The notes beneath the pieces are model-generated. The model had not been told where the DNA came from. It was given only the letters and a program-made list of their open reading frames with translations, and made no database searches. Shown in pieces: positions 32,915-41,295 of a stretch of DNA of 64,000 nt. Within the stretch, counting starts at the first letter, position 1, and each line of letters begins with the position of its first letter. The stretch covers positions 40,967-104,966 of the forward strand of contig NZ_BDCE01000042.1 in the NCBI RefSeq assembly GCF_001613345.1, read 5' to 3'. Position numbers and translations under genes: made by a program. The stretch comes from Nocardia uniformis NBRC 13702. GTDB lineage: Bacteria > Actinomycetota > Actinomycetes > Mycobacteriales > Mycobacteriaceae.

Positions 32915-32960
32915 CGATACATCTTGTTTTGGTTATCCATAACCAGTACATTTTGTATCG
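32915..32960. promoter_or_regulatory. Nested 46-bp palindrome, operator between TetR and bicupin genes
   Basis: Inner arms TGGTTAT-CC-ATAACCA (32930-32945) and outer arms CGATACA/TGTATCG (32915-32921, 32954-32960) share exactly the same centre. Two concentric perfect repeats suit two cooperating TetR dimers controlling both divergent promoters. Confidence 0.8.
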
Positions 32961-32987
32961 GAATTACCGCTCATTGGAGGAGGACCG

Positions 32988-33881
32988 ATGCGTCCACACG
33001 TAGAGCTCATCGACGACCGCGACCTGATCAGCCATATCGCCGAGTTCCCGCACGCCACCGGCACCGCCGAACAGCGCAATCTCAGCTACGACGAGGAGGA
33101 CGGATCGGCCTCGCTCAAGGTGCGATTCACCAGCGACTGGTCCCGCCCGGCGGGCTTGCATCACGCCGAGACCGAATGGTTCGTGCTGTCGGGGCAGGTG
33201 ACCATCGGCGAGACCACGCTCGGAGACGGGGGATTCTGGATGGCGCCCATCGGGGTCCTGACTCCGCCGATCACCGTCACCGCGGGCACCGAGATCCTGC
33301 TGTTCCGCGAATACGGCGACTGGCGCTTCGATCCGGCTGACGCCGATCGCGAATTCGTCCGGCCCGACCAGAAACTCGTGGTGCTGGACTCGGCCGCCAT
33401 GCCGTGGATCGACGTCAAGGACGGCAGCCCGATGCGCTTCGATCTGGGTGGCACGCCCGTCCCCGGCCTGTACATCAAAATGCTGCACCGCGACGAGAAG
33501 ACCGGTTTTTACACCCGGCTCATCAAAGCCAAGCCGGGCTGGCGCGAGGAACCTCTCGCCCACCACCCCTGCTCAGAGGAGGCGTACTGCCTCGACGGCG
33601 GATTCGACTACAACTACGGCAAGATGTGGCCGGGCACCTACTTCTGGCGTCCCGCCCTCATCCGGCACGGCGATTTCACCGCCGACGCCGAACTGGGCTG
33701 CACCTGGATCGTGCGGTCGGATGCCGATCTCGTGGACTGGTACACCGACAATGCCAAGGTCGTCATGGCCGGAGATGCCACGAACTGGGGCGAGGGCTAT
33801 GCGCAGAGCCTGAGCCCGCGGTTCGTCGAACCCGTCCGCTCCCGATCCATCGGCGCCTGGGCGGATCCCAGCTACCAGTAG
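32988..33881 (+). CDS. Two-domain cupin protein
   Basis: A 297-residue protein with two cupin-like barrels. The first holds GLHHAETEWFVLSGQVTIG and the second LAHHPCSEEAYCLDGGFDY, each giving His and Glu metal ligands. Many bicupins are metal dioxygenases, decarboxylases or isomerases acting on small acids. A GGAGGAGG site precedes the ATG. It is divergent from the TetR gene across a nested palindrome and so probably acts in the same pathway as the second maleate-isomerase-like protein. The reaction is unknown. Confidence 0.72.
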   Translation: MRPHVELIDDRDLISHIAEFPHATGTAEQRNLSYDEEDGSASLKVRFTSDWSRPAGLHHAETEWFVLSGQVTIGETTLGDGGFWMAPIGVLTPPITVTAGTEILLFREYGDWRFDPADADREFVRPDQKLVVLDSAAMPWIDVKDGSPMRFDLGGTPVPGLYIKMLHRDEKTGFYTRLIKAKPGWREEPLAHHPCSEEAYCLDGGFDYNYGKMWPGTYFWRPALIRHGDFTADAELGCTWIVRSDADLVDWYTDNAKVVMAGDATNWGEGYAQSLSPRFVEPVRSRSIGAWADPSYQ

Positions 33882-33887
33882 GGCGGA

Positions 33888-34202
33888 TCAATGGGCAAGT
33901 TTGAGCCCCACCACCGCACCCACAATCGTCACCAGCAGCACGATTTTCAGCGGAGAGACCGTCTCCGTGCCAGTGGCCATGGCGTAGGCGACGGTGAGCG
34001 CCGCCCCGACACCCACCCATACCGCATACGACGTACCGACCGGCAGAGTACGCATGGCGACAGCCAGACCCGCCATCGACAGCAGGAGGGCGATAGCGAA
34101 GACAGCCGACGGCACGAGTCTGGTGAAACCTTCGGATTTACCGAGTGCGGTGGCCCATACGGCCTCCAGAATCCCGGAAATCAACAGCACGATCCACGCC
34201 AT
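33888..34202 (-). CDS. gdx: SMR-family transporter, guanidinium exporter type (Gdx/SugE)
   Basis: A 104-residue, four-helix small multidrug resistance protein. The first helix has the essential glutamate (GILEAVWATALGKSEGFTR), and the W-A-T-A-LGKSEGFTR sequence is typical of the SugE/Gdx branch rather than EmrE. Gdx proteins export guanidinium in exchange for protons as dual-topology dimers. A guanidine-III riboswitch just upstream supports this assignment strongly. Confidence 0.92.
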   Translation of the reverse strand: MAWIVLLISGILEAVWATALGKSEGFTRLVPSAVFAIALLLSMAGLAVAMRTLPVGTSYAVWVGVGAALTVAYAMATGTETVSPLKIVLLVTIVGAVVGLKLAH

Positions 34203-34223
34203 GACAGAGATATCCCTTCGAGG

Positions 34224-34267
34224 AAATACCGTCTTGTCGGGTCCCGGGTACGGTTTCGATCGGCCGG
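34224..34267 (-). ncRNA. Guanidine-III riboswitch
   Basis: Read on the minus strand, CCGGCCG starts at 34267, followed by CCGTACCCGGGACCCGACAA and GACGG. This follows the guanidine-III (mini-ykkC relative) consensus, recalled as CCGGACGAGG...CCGUACCCGG..C.GGACAAGACGG, including the paired CCGG blocks and the GACAAGACGG 3' strand. It ends about 20 bases before the exporter's ATG, next to the GAAGGGA ribosome-binding site, so guanidine binding would free translation. Confidence 0.82.
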
Positions 34268-34669
34268 TGCGTCGCCGAATGCGACTCCGCCATCATATCC
34301 ACGGGCGGACCGCGCCGGATGGAGACACTCGCCACCACCCCTGAGCTACCTCGGCGTCGAGGGGCGATTTCCGCACGCGCGCGGCCATACCGGTTTCGGC
34401 TGTGCGAATGTCCCCTTGCTCGTCATCGGAGAGCTATTGTTCTTCTTCCCTCGGGCTGCTGAGCGGCGACCTACTGCCCCTGATTCTCTTGGTCACCATC
34501 ACCATTCACGTGGACATCGGCGCTGTCTTCGCTCCGCGGTGAATCGCGCGCCATGTCCGCGGAATACGCGACAAATCCGGACGATATGTCGGCGCGCCGC
34601 GCCATTCCTGACGCCGCCACATCGGTAGCGTCCGGTCTGCCGGAGTCGGAGCGGACGAGCGGAGCGGGT

Positions 34670-35503
34670 GTGTCGGTGCAGGAATCAGCGCTGGTGCTGG
34701 GCGGGACCGGAAAGAGTGGCCGGCGGGTCGTCGAGCGGTTACGGGCGGTCGGACGAACCGTTCGGGTCGGATCATCGAAGGGAAATCCACCATTCCGGTG
34801 GACCGATCCGCAGACGTGGGCCGCCGTACTCGATGAGATGGATGCGGCGTTTATCGTGTACTCCCCCGATATCGCAATGCCCGGCGCACCGGAGGTTATC
34901 GACGCATTCACCGAACAGGCCGTGGCCGCGGGCGTCCGACGATTGGTGCTGCTGTCCGGACAGAAATCCGAAGTCGGCCTGGAAAGCGAACGGCGGCTAC
35001 AGGATTCGGGGGCGGATTGGACCATTCTGCGGGCGGCGTGGTTCAACCAGAATTTCGATGAGGGTTTCCTGCGCGAGGAGGTGTGTTCCGGGCGGGTGGC
35101 GCTGCCGGTCGGCGACGTCGGCGAGGGATTCATCGACGCCGACGATATCGCCGATGTCGTGGCGACCGTGCTCACCAGGCGCGGGCACTCGGGAGCGATC
35201 TACGAGTTGACCGGTCCGCGACTGCTGACCTTCGCGGAGGCGATCGCCGAAATCGCCGAGGCCACCGATCAGGAAGTGAAATACGTCCAGATCTCCCCTG
35301 AGTCCTATGCCGCCACGCTGACCGCACAGGGTCTGTCGCCGGTAGCGGTCGACCGGTGGATCTACCTGTTCACCGATCTGATGGACGGCCGTAATGCCCG
35401 GGTGGAGAAGGGTGTTCAGCAGGTCCTGGGTCGCGAGCCGCGCGATTTCACCGACTACGCGCGCGCCGCCGCTGCCACCGGGATCTGGAGTTCCGACCGA
35501 TAG
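34670..35503 (+). CDS. NmrA-like NAD(P)-binding protein (atypical SDR)
   Basis: A 277-residue Rossmann protein starting ALVLGGTGKSGRRVVERLRAVGRTVRVGSS, the GxxGxxG motif of NmrA/HSCARG-like atypical SDRs, with LSGQKSE and RAAWFNQNFDE in the positions used for cofactor or substrate contacts. Close relatives are annotated as NAD(P)H-binding proteins that sense redox state or reduce quinones. The GTG at 34670 after GGAGCGGG gives the family's usual length; an ATG at 34553 would add 39 residues of low complexity. Confidence 0.8.
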   Translation: MSVQESALVLGGTGKSGRRVVERLRAVGRTVRVGSSKGNPPFRWTDPQTWAAVLDEMDAAFIVYSPDIAMPGAPEVIDAFTEQAVAAGVRRLVLLSGQKSEVGLESERRLQDSGADWTILRAAWFNQNFDEGFLREEVCSGRVALPVGDVGEGFIDADDIADVVATVLTRRGHSGAIYELTGPRLLTFAEAIAEIAEATDQEVKYVQISPESYAATLTAQGLSPVAVDRWIYLFTDLMDGRNARVEKGVQQVLGREPRDFTDYARAAAATGIWSSDR

Positions 35504-35569
35504 TCCGCGCTAGCCGCCTCGCTGCATAGCCGATCCTCAGCGACTCCCGGTCGACCGAGCGCCGCCGCA

Positions 35570-36088
35570 TTACGACTCGACCGCGCTGCTCGCCTCGTCG
35601 AACCTCCCGGTAGCCAAGGCGCTTTCGCGGTGTCGGTCGGGGAATCCCGGCCCCAGCCGCACGGACATATCGGCGTGTCGCAGGGGCTCGCGACAGTGGG
35701 CGCACACCACTTCGGCGTGGGTGTCGTGGTCACAGCTGTTGTGGTGCAGGACGATCGGGACACCGTCGTCCGGCGCCAGCCAGCGATCGCCCCAGCGCAT
35801 CATGGCGGCGATCACCGGGAAGAAGTCTCGACCCTGGTCGGTGAGGTGGTACTCGAAGCGGGGTGGGCGTTCCTGATAGCGGACCCGTTCCAGCAGACCC
35901 TCCTCGACCAGGCGGGTCAGGCGCTGGGTGAGGACATTGCGACTGAGGCCGAGGATGCGTTCGAACTCGTCGAAACGTTTGGCGCCGTAGAGGGCTTCAC
36001 GGAGCACCAGCGGTGTCCACCAGTCACCGATGAGATCGACGGTGCGGGCCACCGTACACGGCCAGTTCGCGAAGGTCGTCCGTTTCAT
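35570..36088 (-). CDS. HxlR-family transcriptional regulator
   Basis: A 172-residue regulator with the HxlR winged helix at about 8-100 (CTVARTVDLIGDWWTPLVLREALYGAKRFDEFERILGLSRNVLTQRLTRLVEEGLLER). A C-terminal extension holds a four-cysteine/histidine arrangement (CDHDTHAEVVCAHC) that may bind a metal. It overlaps the stop of the molybdopterin oxidoreductase gene upstream by four bases, so both are one transcription unit, and the regulator may respond to the enzyme's substrate. Confidence 0.9.
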   Translation of the reverse strand: MKRTTFANWPCTVARTVDLIGDWWTPLVLREALYGAKRFDEFERILGLSRNVLTQRLTRLVEEGLLERVRYQERPPRFEYHLTDQGRDFFPVIAAMMRWGDRWLAPDDGVPIVLHHNSCDHDTHAEVVCAHCREPLRHADMSVRLGPGFPDRHRESALATGRFDEASSAVES

Positions 36089-38349
36089 ACGGGCACGCTA
36101 TCCGCCGACACTGTGTCCAGGCGGGCCGGCACGTACTTGTGCCATGGGGTGCCGACCCATTCGTCGCGGGAGTCGAATTCGGTGAGCTCATTGGGTGCGA
36201 CGCCGGTGGTGATCTCGATACCGTCCGGATCGGCGACCGAGAGGCCGAAACCATTCGGCAGCGACAGGTGCCCGGGACGCATACGGTCGCTGGGCTCCAC
36301 CGGCACTTCGGCGCTGCCACCCCGGGTAGTGACGCGGACGAGGTCGCCCACGGCCAAACCCAGGCGTTCGGCGTCGGCGCTGCTCATTCGCAGGGTGCCA
36401 CCACTATCGCGCTTGCGCCAGCGCGGGTCGCGAACAATGGTGTTGGCGGTGAAGGCACGGCGTTCACCGGCGGCGAGTACGAACGGCCACTCGTCGACAT
36501 CGTCGTCGGATTCGGGGAGATCGGCCAGCACCGCCAGCAGTTCGGCGATATCGAGTCGCACCTTGTTGTCGCGCAGCCTGTTCCATGTCACCTCGTAGTC
36601 ATCCTCGGTGATGACGATGCCGTGCTCACCGGTGAGGATGGCCTCGAAGAGCCGCTCACCCGCTTCCAATCCCGTTCCGTACCCGGCGCGTTCGACGCTT
36701 TCGGGAAATTTGCGGGCGCAGTTGTAGGCCGCCGCCCACAGCATGGCGGCCGCGTCGGCACCATTGCCAAGGGTGGGGCCGAGTGTGCGGTACAGCAGTA
36801 CGGGAGCTAGTTTCGCCCGCTGCCGATCGGCGAGCACCCCGAGGAATGCCATCGCGAATGCCTGCCGACCCTGTTCGAGCGCGGCCCGCAAGGGGGCGTA
36901 GTCGTCCTCGGTGAGCACGCCCGCCGCTTCCACCAGTCGGGCGTGGATCTCGGGTTCGGCCAATACGCCGTCGGGCGCGGACAGTACCGGGTGGCGCAGA
37001 TGGAAGATATTGCGTGGGAAGTCGAAGTTGAAGAAGGTCGCCTCGTACTTCTCGAACTGCGTCGCGGCGGGCAGGACGTAGTCGGCCAGGCGGGCGGTCT
37101 CGGTCATGGCGACATCGATGACCACGACCAGTTCGAGCACTTCCAGCGCCTCGCGCATGCGGGCCGAATCCGCGAGGGAGTGAACGGGATTGCTGCTCTC
37201 GATGAACATGGCGCGGTACCGGTCGGGGTGATCGGTGAGGATCTCCTCGGTAATCACATTGCACGGCACCAGACCGCTGATGATGGGCGCTCCGACCACC
37301 GGGCTCTTCGGCCCCTCCCCCGCCCGATGGCCGCGATCGTGGCCGATGGCCGCCATTCCGGTGAACGCGTACTGCGTTCCGGGCTTGCCGAGATTGCCGG
37401 TCAGCAACCAGACCAGTTTCTCGATATAGCTGACCACCGTGGAGAAGCGGTTCATCTGCACGCCGAGATCCTCGAGCGCGGCCACCGACTCGGCCGCCGC
37501 CAATCGGCGGGTCGCCGCCGTCACCAGCTCGAGATCGACATCGGCTATGGCGCAGTACTTTTCGATCGGTACCGCACGCAGTACCGCGAGTACCTCGTCG
37601 AGACCCTCGGCATGCTCGGCCAGCCACACTTCGTCGATCAGGCTGTCGCGCACCAGGATCGCCGCCATTGCCGACAATAGGTACACATCGGTTCCCGGCC
37701 GCAACTGCAGGTGGAAGTCCGCCAGCTCCGCGGTTTCGGTACGCACCGGATCCAGCACGATCATGGACCGATTCGGGTCGCGGGAGATCTCCTTGAGTAC
37801 CGTGCGCGCACGCGGAAACCCGTGTGACTGATAGGGATTCTTGCCGACGAAGAATGCCACCTCGGCATGCTCGACATCGGCGCGCACCGGGTGCCCGAAC
37901 ATTCGCGCGCCCACCCAGAACTCGCCGGTCTTCTCCTGCGCCAGCGCACTGGACCGGTACCGCATACCGAACGCGGCCATGGTCGCCGGGGCGTACGCGC
38001 CACCGAGGTGATTGCCTTGCCCGCCACCGCCGTAATAGAAGATCGACTCACCGCCGTGGCGCTCTCCGACCTCGCGTAGCCGCGCGGCGATCTCCGAAAT
38101 CGCGGTATCCCAATCGATTTCCTCGAACCCGCCGTCCGGCCGCCGCCGCAGCGGTGCCGTCAATCGACCGGTGCGCCCGTTCTGGTAGTGGTCCAGCTGC
38201 AGGGCCTTATTGCAGGTATATCCCGCGGACGCGGGGTGCAGCTTGTCCCCGCGGATCTTCTCGAAGGACCGGCCGTCGGGCCCGACCAACACCTGAATAC
38301 CGCAGTTGCACTCGCACAGAACGCAGGCCGTGGGTCGCCACTCACTCAT
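36085..38349 (-). CDS. Molybdopterin-dependent oxidoreductase (formate dehydrogenase-like)
   Basis: A 754-residue member of the DMSO reductase family. An N-terminal [4Fe-4S] site is formed by C9, C12, C16 and C46. Molybdopterin-binding domains follow, with VFFVGKNPYQSHGFPRA-type and FIESSNPVHSLAD-type blocks, and a C-terminal barrel with GDLVRVTTRGGSAEVPV. No Tat signal is present, so it works in the cytosol. At the place where formate dehydrogenases carry Sec or Cys (before EKTGEF) I see no cysteine, so the substrate may differ. It is coupled to an HxlR regulator. Confidence 0.88.
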   Translation of the reverse strand: MSEWRPTACVLCECNCGIQVLVGPDGRSFEKIRGDKLHPASAGYTCNKALQLDHYQNGRTGRLTAPLRRRPDGGFEEIDWDTAISEIAARLREVGERHGGESIFYYGGGGQGNHLGGAYAPATMAAFGMRYRSSALAQEKTGEFWVGARMFGHPVRADVEHAEVAFFVGKNPYQSHGFPRARTVLKEISRDPNRSMIVLDPVRTETAELADFHLQLRPGTDVYLLSAMAAILVRDSLIDEVWLAEHAEGLDEVLAVLRAVPIEKYCAIADVDLELVTAATRRLAAAESVAALEDLGVQMNRFSTVVSYIEKLVWLLTGNLGKPGTQYAFTGMAAIGHDRGHRAGEGPKSPVVGAPIISGLVPCNVITEEILTDHPDRYRAMFIESSNPVHSLADSARMREALEVLELVVVIDVAMTETARLADYVLPAATQFEKYEATFFNFDFPRNIFHLRHPVLSAPDGVLAEPEIHARLVEAAGVLTEDDYAPLRAALEQGRQAFAMAFLGVLADRQRAKLAPVLLYRTLGPTLGNGADAAAMLWAAAYNCARKFPESVERAGYGTGLEAGERLFEAILTGEHGIVITEDDYEVTWNRLRDNKVRLDIAELLAVLADLPESDDDVDEWPFVLAAGERRAFTANTIVRDPRWRKRDSGGTLRMSSADAERLGLAVGDLVRVTTRGGSAEVPVEPSDRMRPGHLSLPNGFGLSVADPDGIEITTGVAPNELTEFDSRDEWVGTPWHKYVPARLDTVSADSVPV

Positions 38350-38410
38350 TCGGCCAGCCTAGGCCAGTTAGTTCACAAACGCTACCCACTCAGGGCGCTG
38401 AAAGAACTCC

Positions 38411-38450
38411 GCCGAGTGTCGGGAAGGACGAGTCGTCCCCGACACTCGGC
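38411..38450 (-). terminator. Terminator of the NfeD-flotillin operon
   Basis: A perfect 13-bp stem, GCCGAGTGTCGGG (38411-38423) with its complement at 38438-38450, lies 27 bases beyond the flotillin stop. Confidence 0.75.
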
Positions 38451-38476
38451 CGGCAGCCCAGAACGAGCGCCGAACC

Positions 38477-39598
38477 CTAGGGAGTTACCTCTCGGCCGCT
38501 TCGGTCCGAGTGATCGTCATCGTTCGCGAGCGCCTTCTGCAACGAATTGAAGACCGTCAGGCCCTGACCGACCATGCTGTTGACGATTTCGCTGACACCG
38601 TCGGGACCATTGAGCACCGTGAGGTTGGCTCCGGACAGGCCGCGGCTGGCCCGTTCCACGATTTCGGGCAGCTGCTCGATCAATAGCTGGTCGAGGGCGA
38701 TGCGGTTATTGGAGGCGGCGGCATCGGCCTGTATACGGGTTCGGTTCGCTTCCGCCTCCGCGAGAATGCGGACCCGCTCGGCTTCGGCCTGCGCGGGTTT
38801 GACCACCTCGGCCTGGAGTTGCTCCGCACGGAGTTCGGCCTGTTTGCGCGCCTGCTCGGCCTGCGCGGTGAGCACCTCCTGCAGGGCCACCGCCTCGGCC
38901 AGCGGTCCGGCCTGATCGGCCTCGGCCTGCGCCTTATCGATATCGCGCTGGTATTGCGCCTTCAGCAGCGAGGTTTCGCGTTCGTACTCGGCACGGCGGC
39001 GCAGGGATTCCTGTTCGGCTTCGGCCGCGCGCTGCGAGGCGTTCGCCTCTGCGATCTGCGCGTCACGCTGGATGGCGGCATTGTGCGGCGCGGCCAGCGC
39101 GGTGATGTAACCGAGTCCGCTGTCGTCGATTGATTGGATCTGGAACGAATCGACCGACAGGCCGATATTGCTCATCTCCACCTTGGAGGCGATCAGGACC
39201 TCGTCGGCCAGGCGCTGCCGTTCGCGGATAATCTCCTCCACGGTCATAGAGCCGATAATCGAGCGCAGGTGGCCGGAGAAGATGCGGCCGGTCAACACCG
39301 ACATCTCGTTCTGCTGTTCGGACAGGAATCGTTGCGCCGCATTGACTATCGACCCGGTGTCATTGGCGACCTTGAACGCGATCACCGCGCGTACATCGAG
39401 CTGGATGGCCTGCTTGGTAACGCACCGCTCGGCGATCTCGGCTTCGAACATGGCGAGCGATAAGTAGCTCACCTTCCGGAAGAACGGAATCACCCAGGAG
39501 CCGCGGCCGATGATCACCCGGAAGGGTGTCTCGCCCTTGACGGCTCCACCGCTGATCAACATCGCCTCGTCCGGATCCGGTACGTGGTAGCCCAACAT
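38477..39598 (-). CDS. Flotillin-like SPFH-domain protein
   Basis: A 373-residue protein with an N-terminal SPFH/band-7 domain (about 15-165) and a long coiled coil rich in EAERVRILAEAEANRTR-type heptads (about 180-310), the flotillin layout. There is no clear membrane helix at the very start; attachment may be through the GSWVIPFF hairpin. Flotillins organise membrane microdomains. A GGAGGAG site precedes the ATG, and the NfeD-like gene lies 18 bases upstream, the usual bacterial NfeD-flotillin pair. Confidence 0.9.
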   Translation of the reverse strand: MLGYHVPDPDEAMLISGGAVKGETPFRVIIGRGSWVIPFFRKVSYLSLAMFEAEIAERCVTKQAIQLDVRAVIAFKVANDTGSIVNAAQRFLSEQQNEMSVLTGRIFSGHLRSIIGSMTVEEIIRERQRLADEVLIASKVEMSNIGLSVDSFQIQSIDDSGLGYITALAAPHNAAIQRDAQIAEANASQRAAEAEQESLRRRAEYERETSLLKAQYQRDIDKAQAEADQAGPLAEAVALQEVLTAQAEQARKQAELRAEQLQAEVVKPAQAEAERVRILAEAEANRTRIQADAAASNNRIALDQLLIEQLPEIVERASRGLSGANLTVLNGPDGVSEIVNSMVGQGLTVFNSLQKALANDDDHSDRSGREVTP

Positions 39599-39616
39599 CG
39601 TCGTTTTCTCCTCCAG

Positions 39617-39850
39617 TCACGCGTCTGCGGGTGGTTCGGACGGGACATCCATCCAGGGCACGACATCGACAATGCGTCCCGGATTGACATGCACAACAAG
39701 TACGGTGGCGCCGACCCCGATCGGTTCGGACGCCCTCGCGATGTACAGCTCCCTGCCCCCTCGAACGGAAACCAGGATCTCTCCCAGCTGACCCGCACCC
39801 CCAATGGGTGATTGCACCGTACCGATCTTGCCGTGTACCGGGTCGGTCAT
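39617..39850 (-). CDS. NfeD-like OB-fold protein, soluble short form
   Basis: A 77-residue protein matching only the C-terminal OB-fold domain of NfeD proteins (GKIGTVQSPIGGAGQLGEILVSVRGGRELYIARASEPIGVGATVLVV). The membrane helices of full NfeD proteins are absent and nothing upstream supplies them, so this is a truncated, soluble form. A GAGGAGG site precedes the ATG. It is the first gene of a two-gene operon with flotillin. Confidence 0.8.
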   Translation of the reverse strand: MTDPVHGKIGTVQSPIGGAGQLGEILVSVRGGRELYIARASEPIGVGATVLVVHVNPGRIVDVVPWMDVPSEPPADA

Positions 39851-40004
39851 TCGTCGAAACCTCCTCGCGCCATCATCCTATGGTGCCGGGCGAATGGTCG
39901 AGTGGTCCATGTCCGCGTCCCGGACGCGAACCTCGGTGAACCGAGGCTCGCCCAGGGTGTCGGCACGCGCCGAACAGATCGTTAACAACGCCTTAAGGCG
40001 CGGA

Positions 40005-40709
40005 TCACAGTTGTGCCTGACCGAGCAGCAGCCGCTTCACGTAGGAGTGTGCCGCCAAGGTGCAGTAGTGCTGGCCCTTGAACTCTTCGGGGATTCCGGG
40101 CGTATTGACCGGGACGTACAGCGATTTCGACTGCAGGTGCAGGCGACCGGCCGCGTCCTTGGTAGCGGCCGGGAAGTCGAGCAGCCAGTCCGGGCCGGAG
40201 ACCGCGCGCTGATCGGCATCGATGACGACATCGCCCGGCTGATGGACGAGAGCGTCGCGTTCGAACGGCCACAGTTGGTTCGCGACCTCGGTGAGGGTCT
40301 GGCGGTTCACCTTCGCGCAGTCGCCTTCGCCGCCGACGACGCCCGTACCGTACTCGAGTGCGATGGAATCGGCCGATTTTCCTTTGCAGCGCACCTGTTT
40401 CGGGAGCCCGGGGGTGCCCGGCTCGACGGTATCGAAGCGCATGGTGGTCAGTGGTCGCACGTGCGGCTTGGATTGGGCGAAGGCGTCCGCATCGGTGTGG
40501 TCGAGAACGCCGACGGAGCCGAACTTGCGCGCGAACGCGGCGGCGTCCAGATTCGCGGTCTGCACCTGTGCCCGGATACAGAGATTGCCGAACTCCGTCT
40601 GTTCGCCGGGGACTGCGGCGACCGGCGCGGCGGTGAGGCCACCGATCAGAGCGACAATGGGCGCGATCATGAGCGCGCCGAAGAGCGCGCGACATCCTGT
40701 ATGTCTCAT
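40005..40709 (-). CDS. Secreted protein of unknown function under two shared palindromes
   Basis: A 234-residue exported protein with a signal peptide (about 1-33, ending AAPVAAV). The mature part has four cysteines (NLCIR, VRCKG, GDCAK, YCTL), likely two disulfides, and no motif I recognise. Two copies of GTTTC-N7-GAAAC (40717-40733 and 40802-40818) lie directly upstream, the densest arrangement in the window. This links the protein to the pigment-catabolism-like regulon, perhaps as an extracellular binding protein or enzyme. Confidence 0.75.
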   Translation of the reverse strand: MRHTGCRALFGALMIAPIVALIGGLTAAPVAAVPGEQTEFGNLCIRAQVQTANLDAAAFARKFGSVGVLDHTDADAFAQSKPHVRPLTTMRFDTVEPGTPGLPKQVRCKGKSADSIALEYGTGVVGGEGDCAKVNRQTLTEVANQLWPFERDALVHQPGDVVIDADQRAVSGPDWLLDFPAATKDAAGRLHLQSKSLYVPVNTPGIPEEFKGQHYCTLAAHSYVKRLLLGQAQL

Positions 40710-40716
40710 ATCGAGA

Positions 40717-40733
40717 GTTTCCTTATGCGAAAC
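40717..40733. promoter_or_regulatory. Palindrome GTTTC-N7-GAAAC, site 5
   Basis: GTTTC-CTTATGC-GAAAC, eight bases upstream of the secreted-protein ATG at 40709. Confidence 0.72.
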
Positions 40734-40801
40734 GATAGTTCGAATGCGAGGATGATCTCAGCTATATGAGCAGGCAGTCAATGATTCTGACACAATTGAA
40801 C

Positions 40802-40818
40802 GTTTCCTAGAACGAAAC
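40802..40818. promoter_or_regulatory. Palindrome GTTTC-N7-GAAAC, site 6
   Basis: CGTTTC-CTAGAA-CGAAACG, 85 bases from site 5 (eight helical turns), upstream of the leftward secreted protein and 94 bases before the rightward gene at 40912. Confidence 0.72.
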
Positions 40819-40911
40819 GCTGGCTGAAATCTCGGTCCATGAGGTAGCGCCGACACGCGCGACCAGCCAGGTTGCGGGTCAGCGGTTCCCGTCGATGGCA
40901 ACCTGTCGCTT

Positions 40912-41286
40912 GTGACCGATTCGCTGACGATGGCCGCCATGGAGTCCGTCTCGCAGACGGTGAACTCCTACGCCTCCGAGACCGCCGGAATACCCCTACC
41001 GCTGGTGACCTGGACGTGGGATTGCTCCGCGCGGTTCACCTCGACCACCGGTGAGCCGGAATTTCGCGGCACCATCCACCCCGACCTGCCCGATATCGAG
41101 GCGAAAGCGCAGCTGCTGCACTGGGTGCGGGCACTGAATATGGTGGAATCCACCACCGACCGCGAAGCCATCGACGGCCGCCGCGCCTTCACCGCGACGA
41201 TCGGTGAATCGCGCATCCGACTGACGGCCTCGGTCGAAACCATCAGTGCCGCAACCGAAACCCAGCCGTTGATAATTGTCTCCTGA
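40912..41286 (+). CDS. Hypothetical protein, about 124 aa
   Basis: The product starts at a GTG and contains alternating strands and helices (VTWTWDCSARF, LPDIEAKAQLLHWVRALNMVES, AFTATIGESRIRLTASVETI). I do not recognise a family. Codon use looks like that of its neighbours, and the region is open in this frame only. It is divergent from the secreted protein at 40005 and could be controlled by the same two palindromes. The start is uncertain; an ATG lies 18 bases further in. Confidence 0.5.
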   Translation: MTDSLTMAAMESVSQTVNSYASETAGIPLPLVTWTWDCSARFTSTTGEPEFRGTIHPDLPDIEAKAQLLHWVRALNMVESTTDREAIDGRRAFTATIGESRIRLTASVETISAATETQPLIIVS

Positions 41287-41295
41287 GCGACGGGC

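Noticed and set aside
36656..37627. A 323-codon minus-strand frame inside the molybdopterin oxidoreductase
   Set aside because: Overlaps the real gene in another frame; Arg/Gly-rich and without recognisable motifs.
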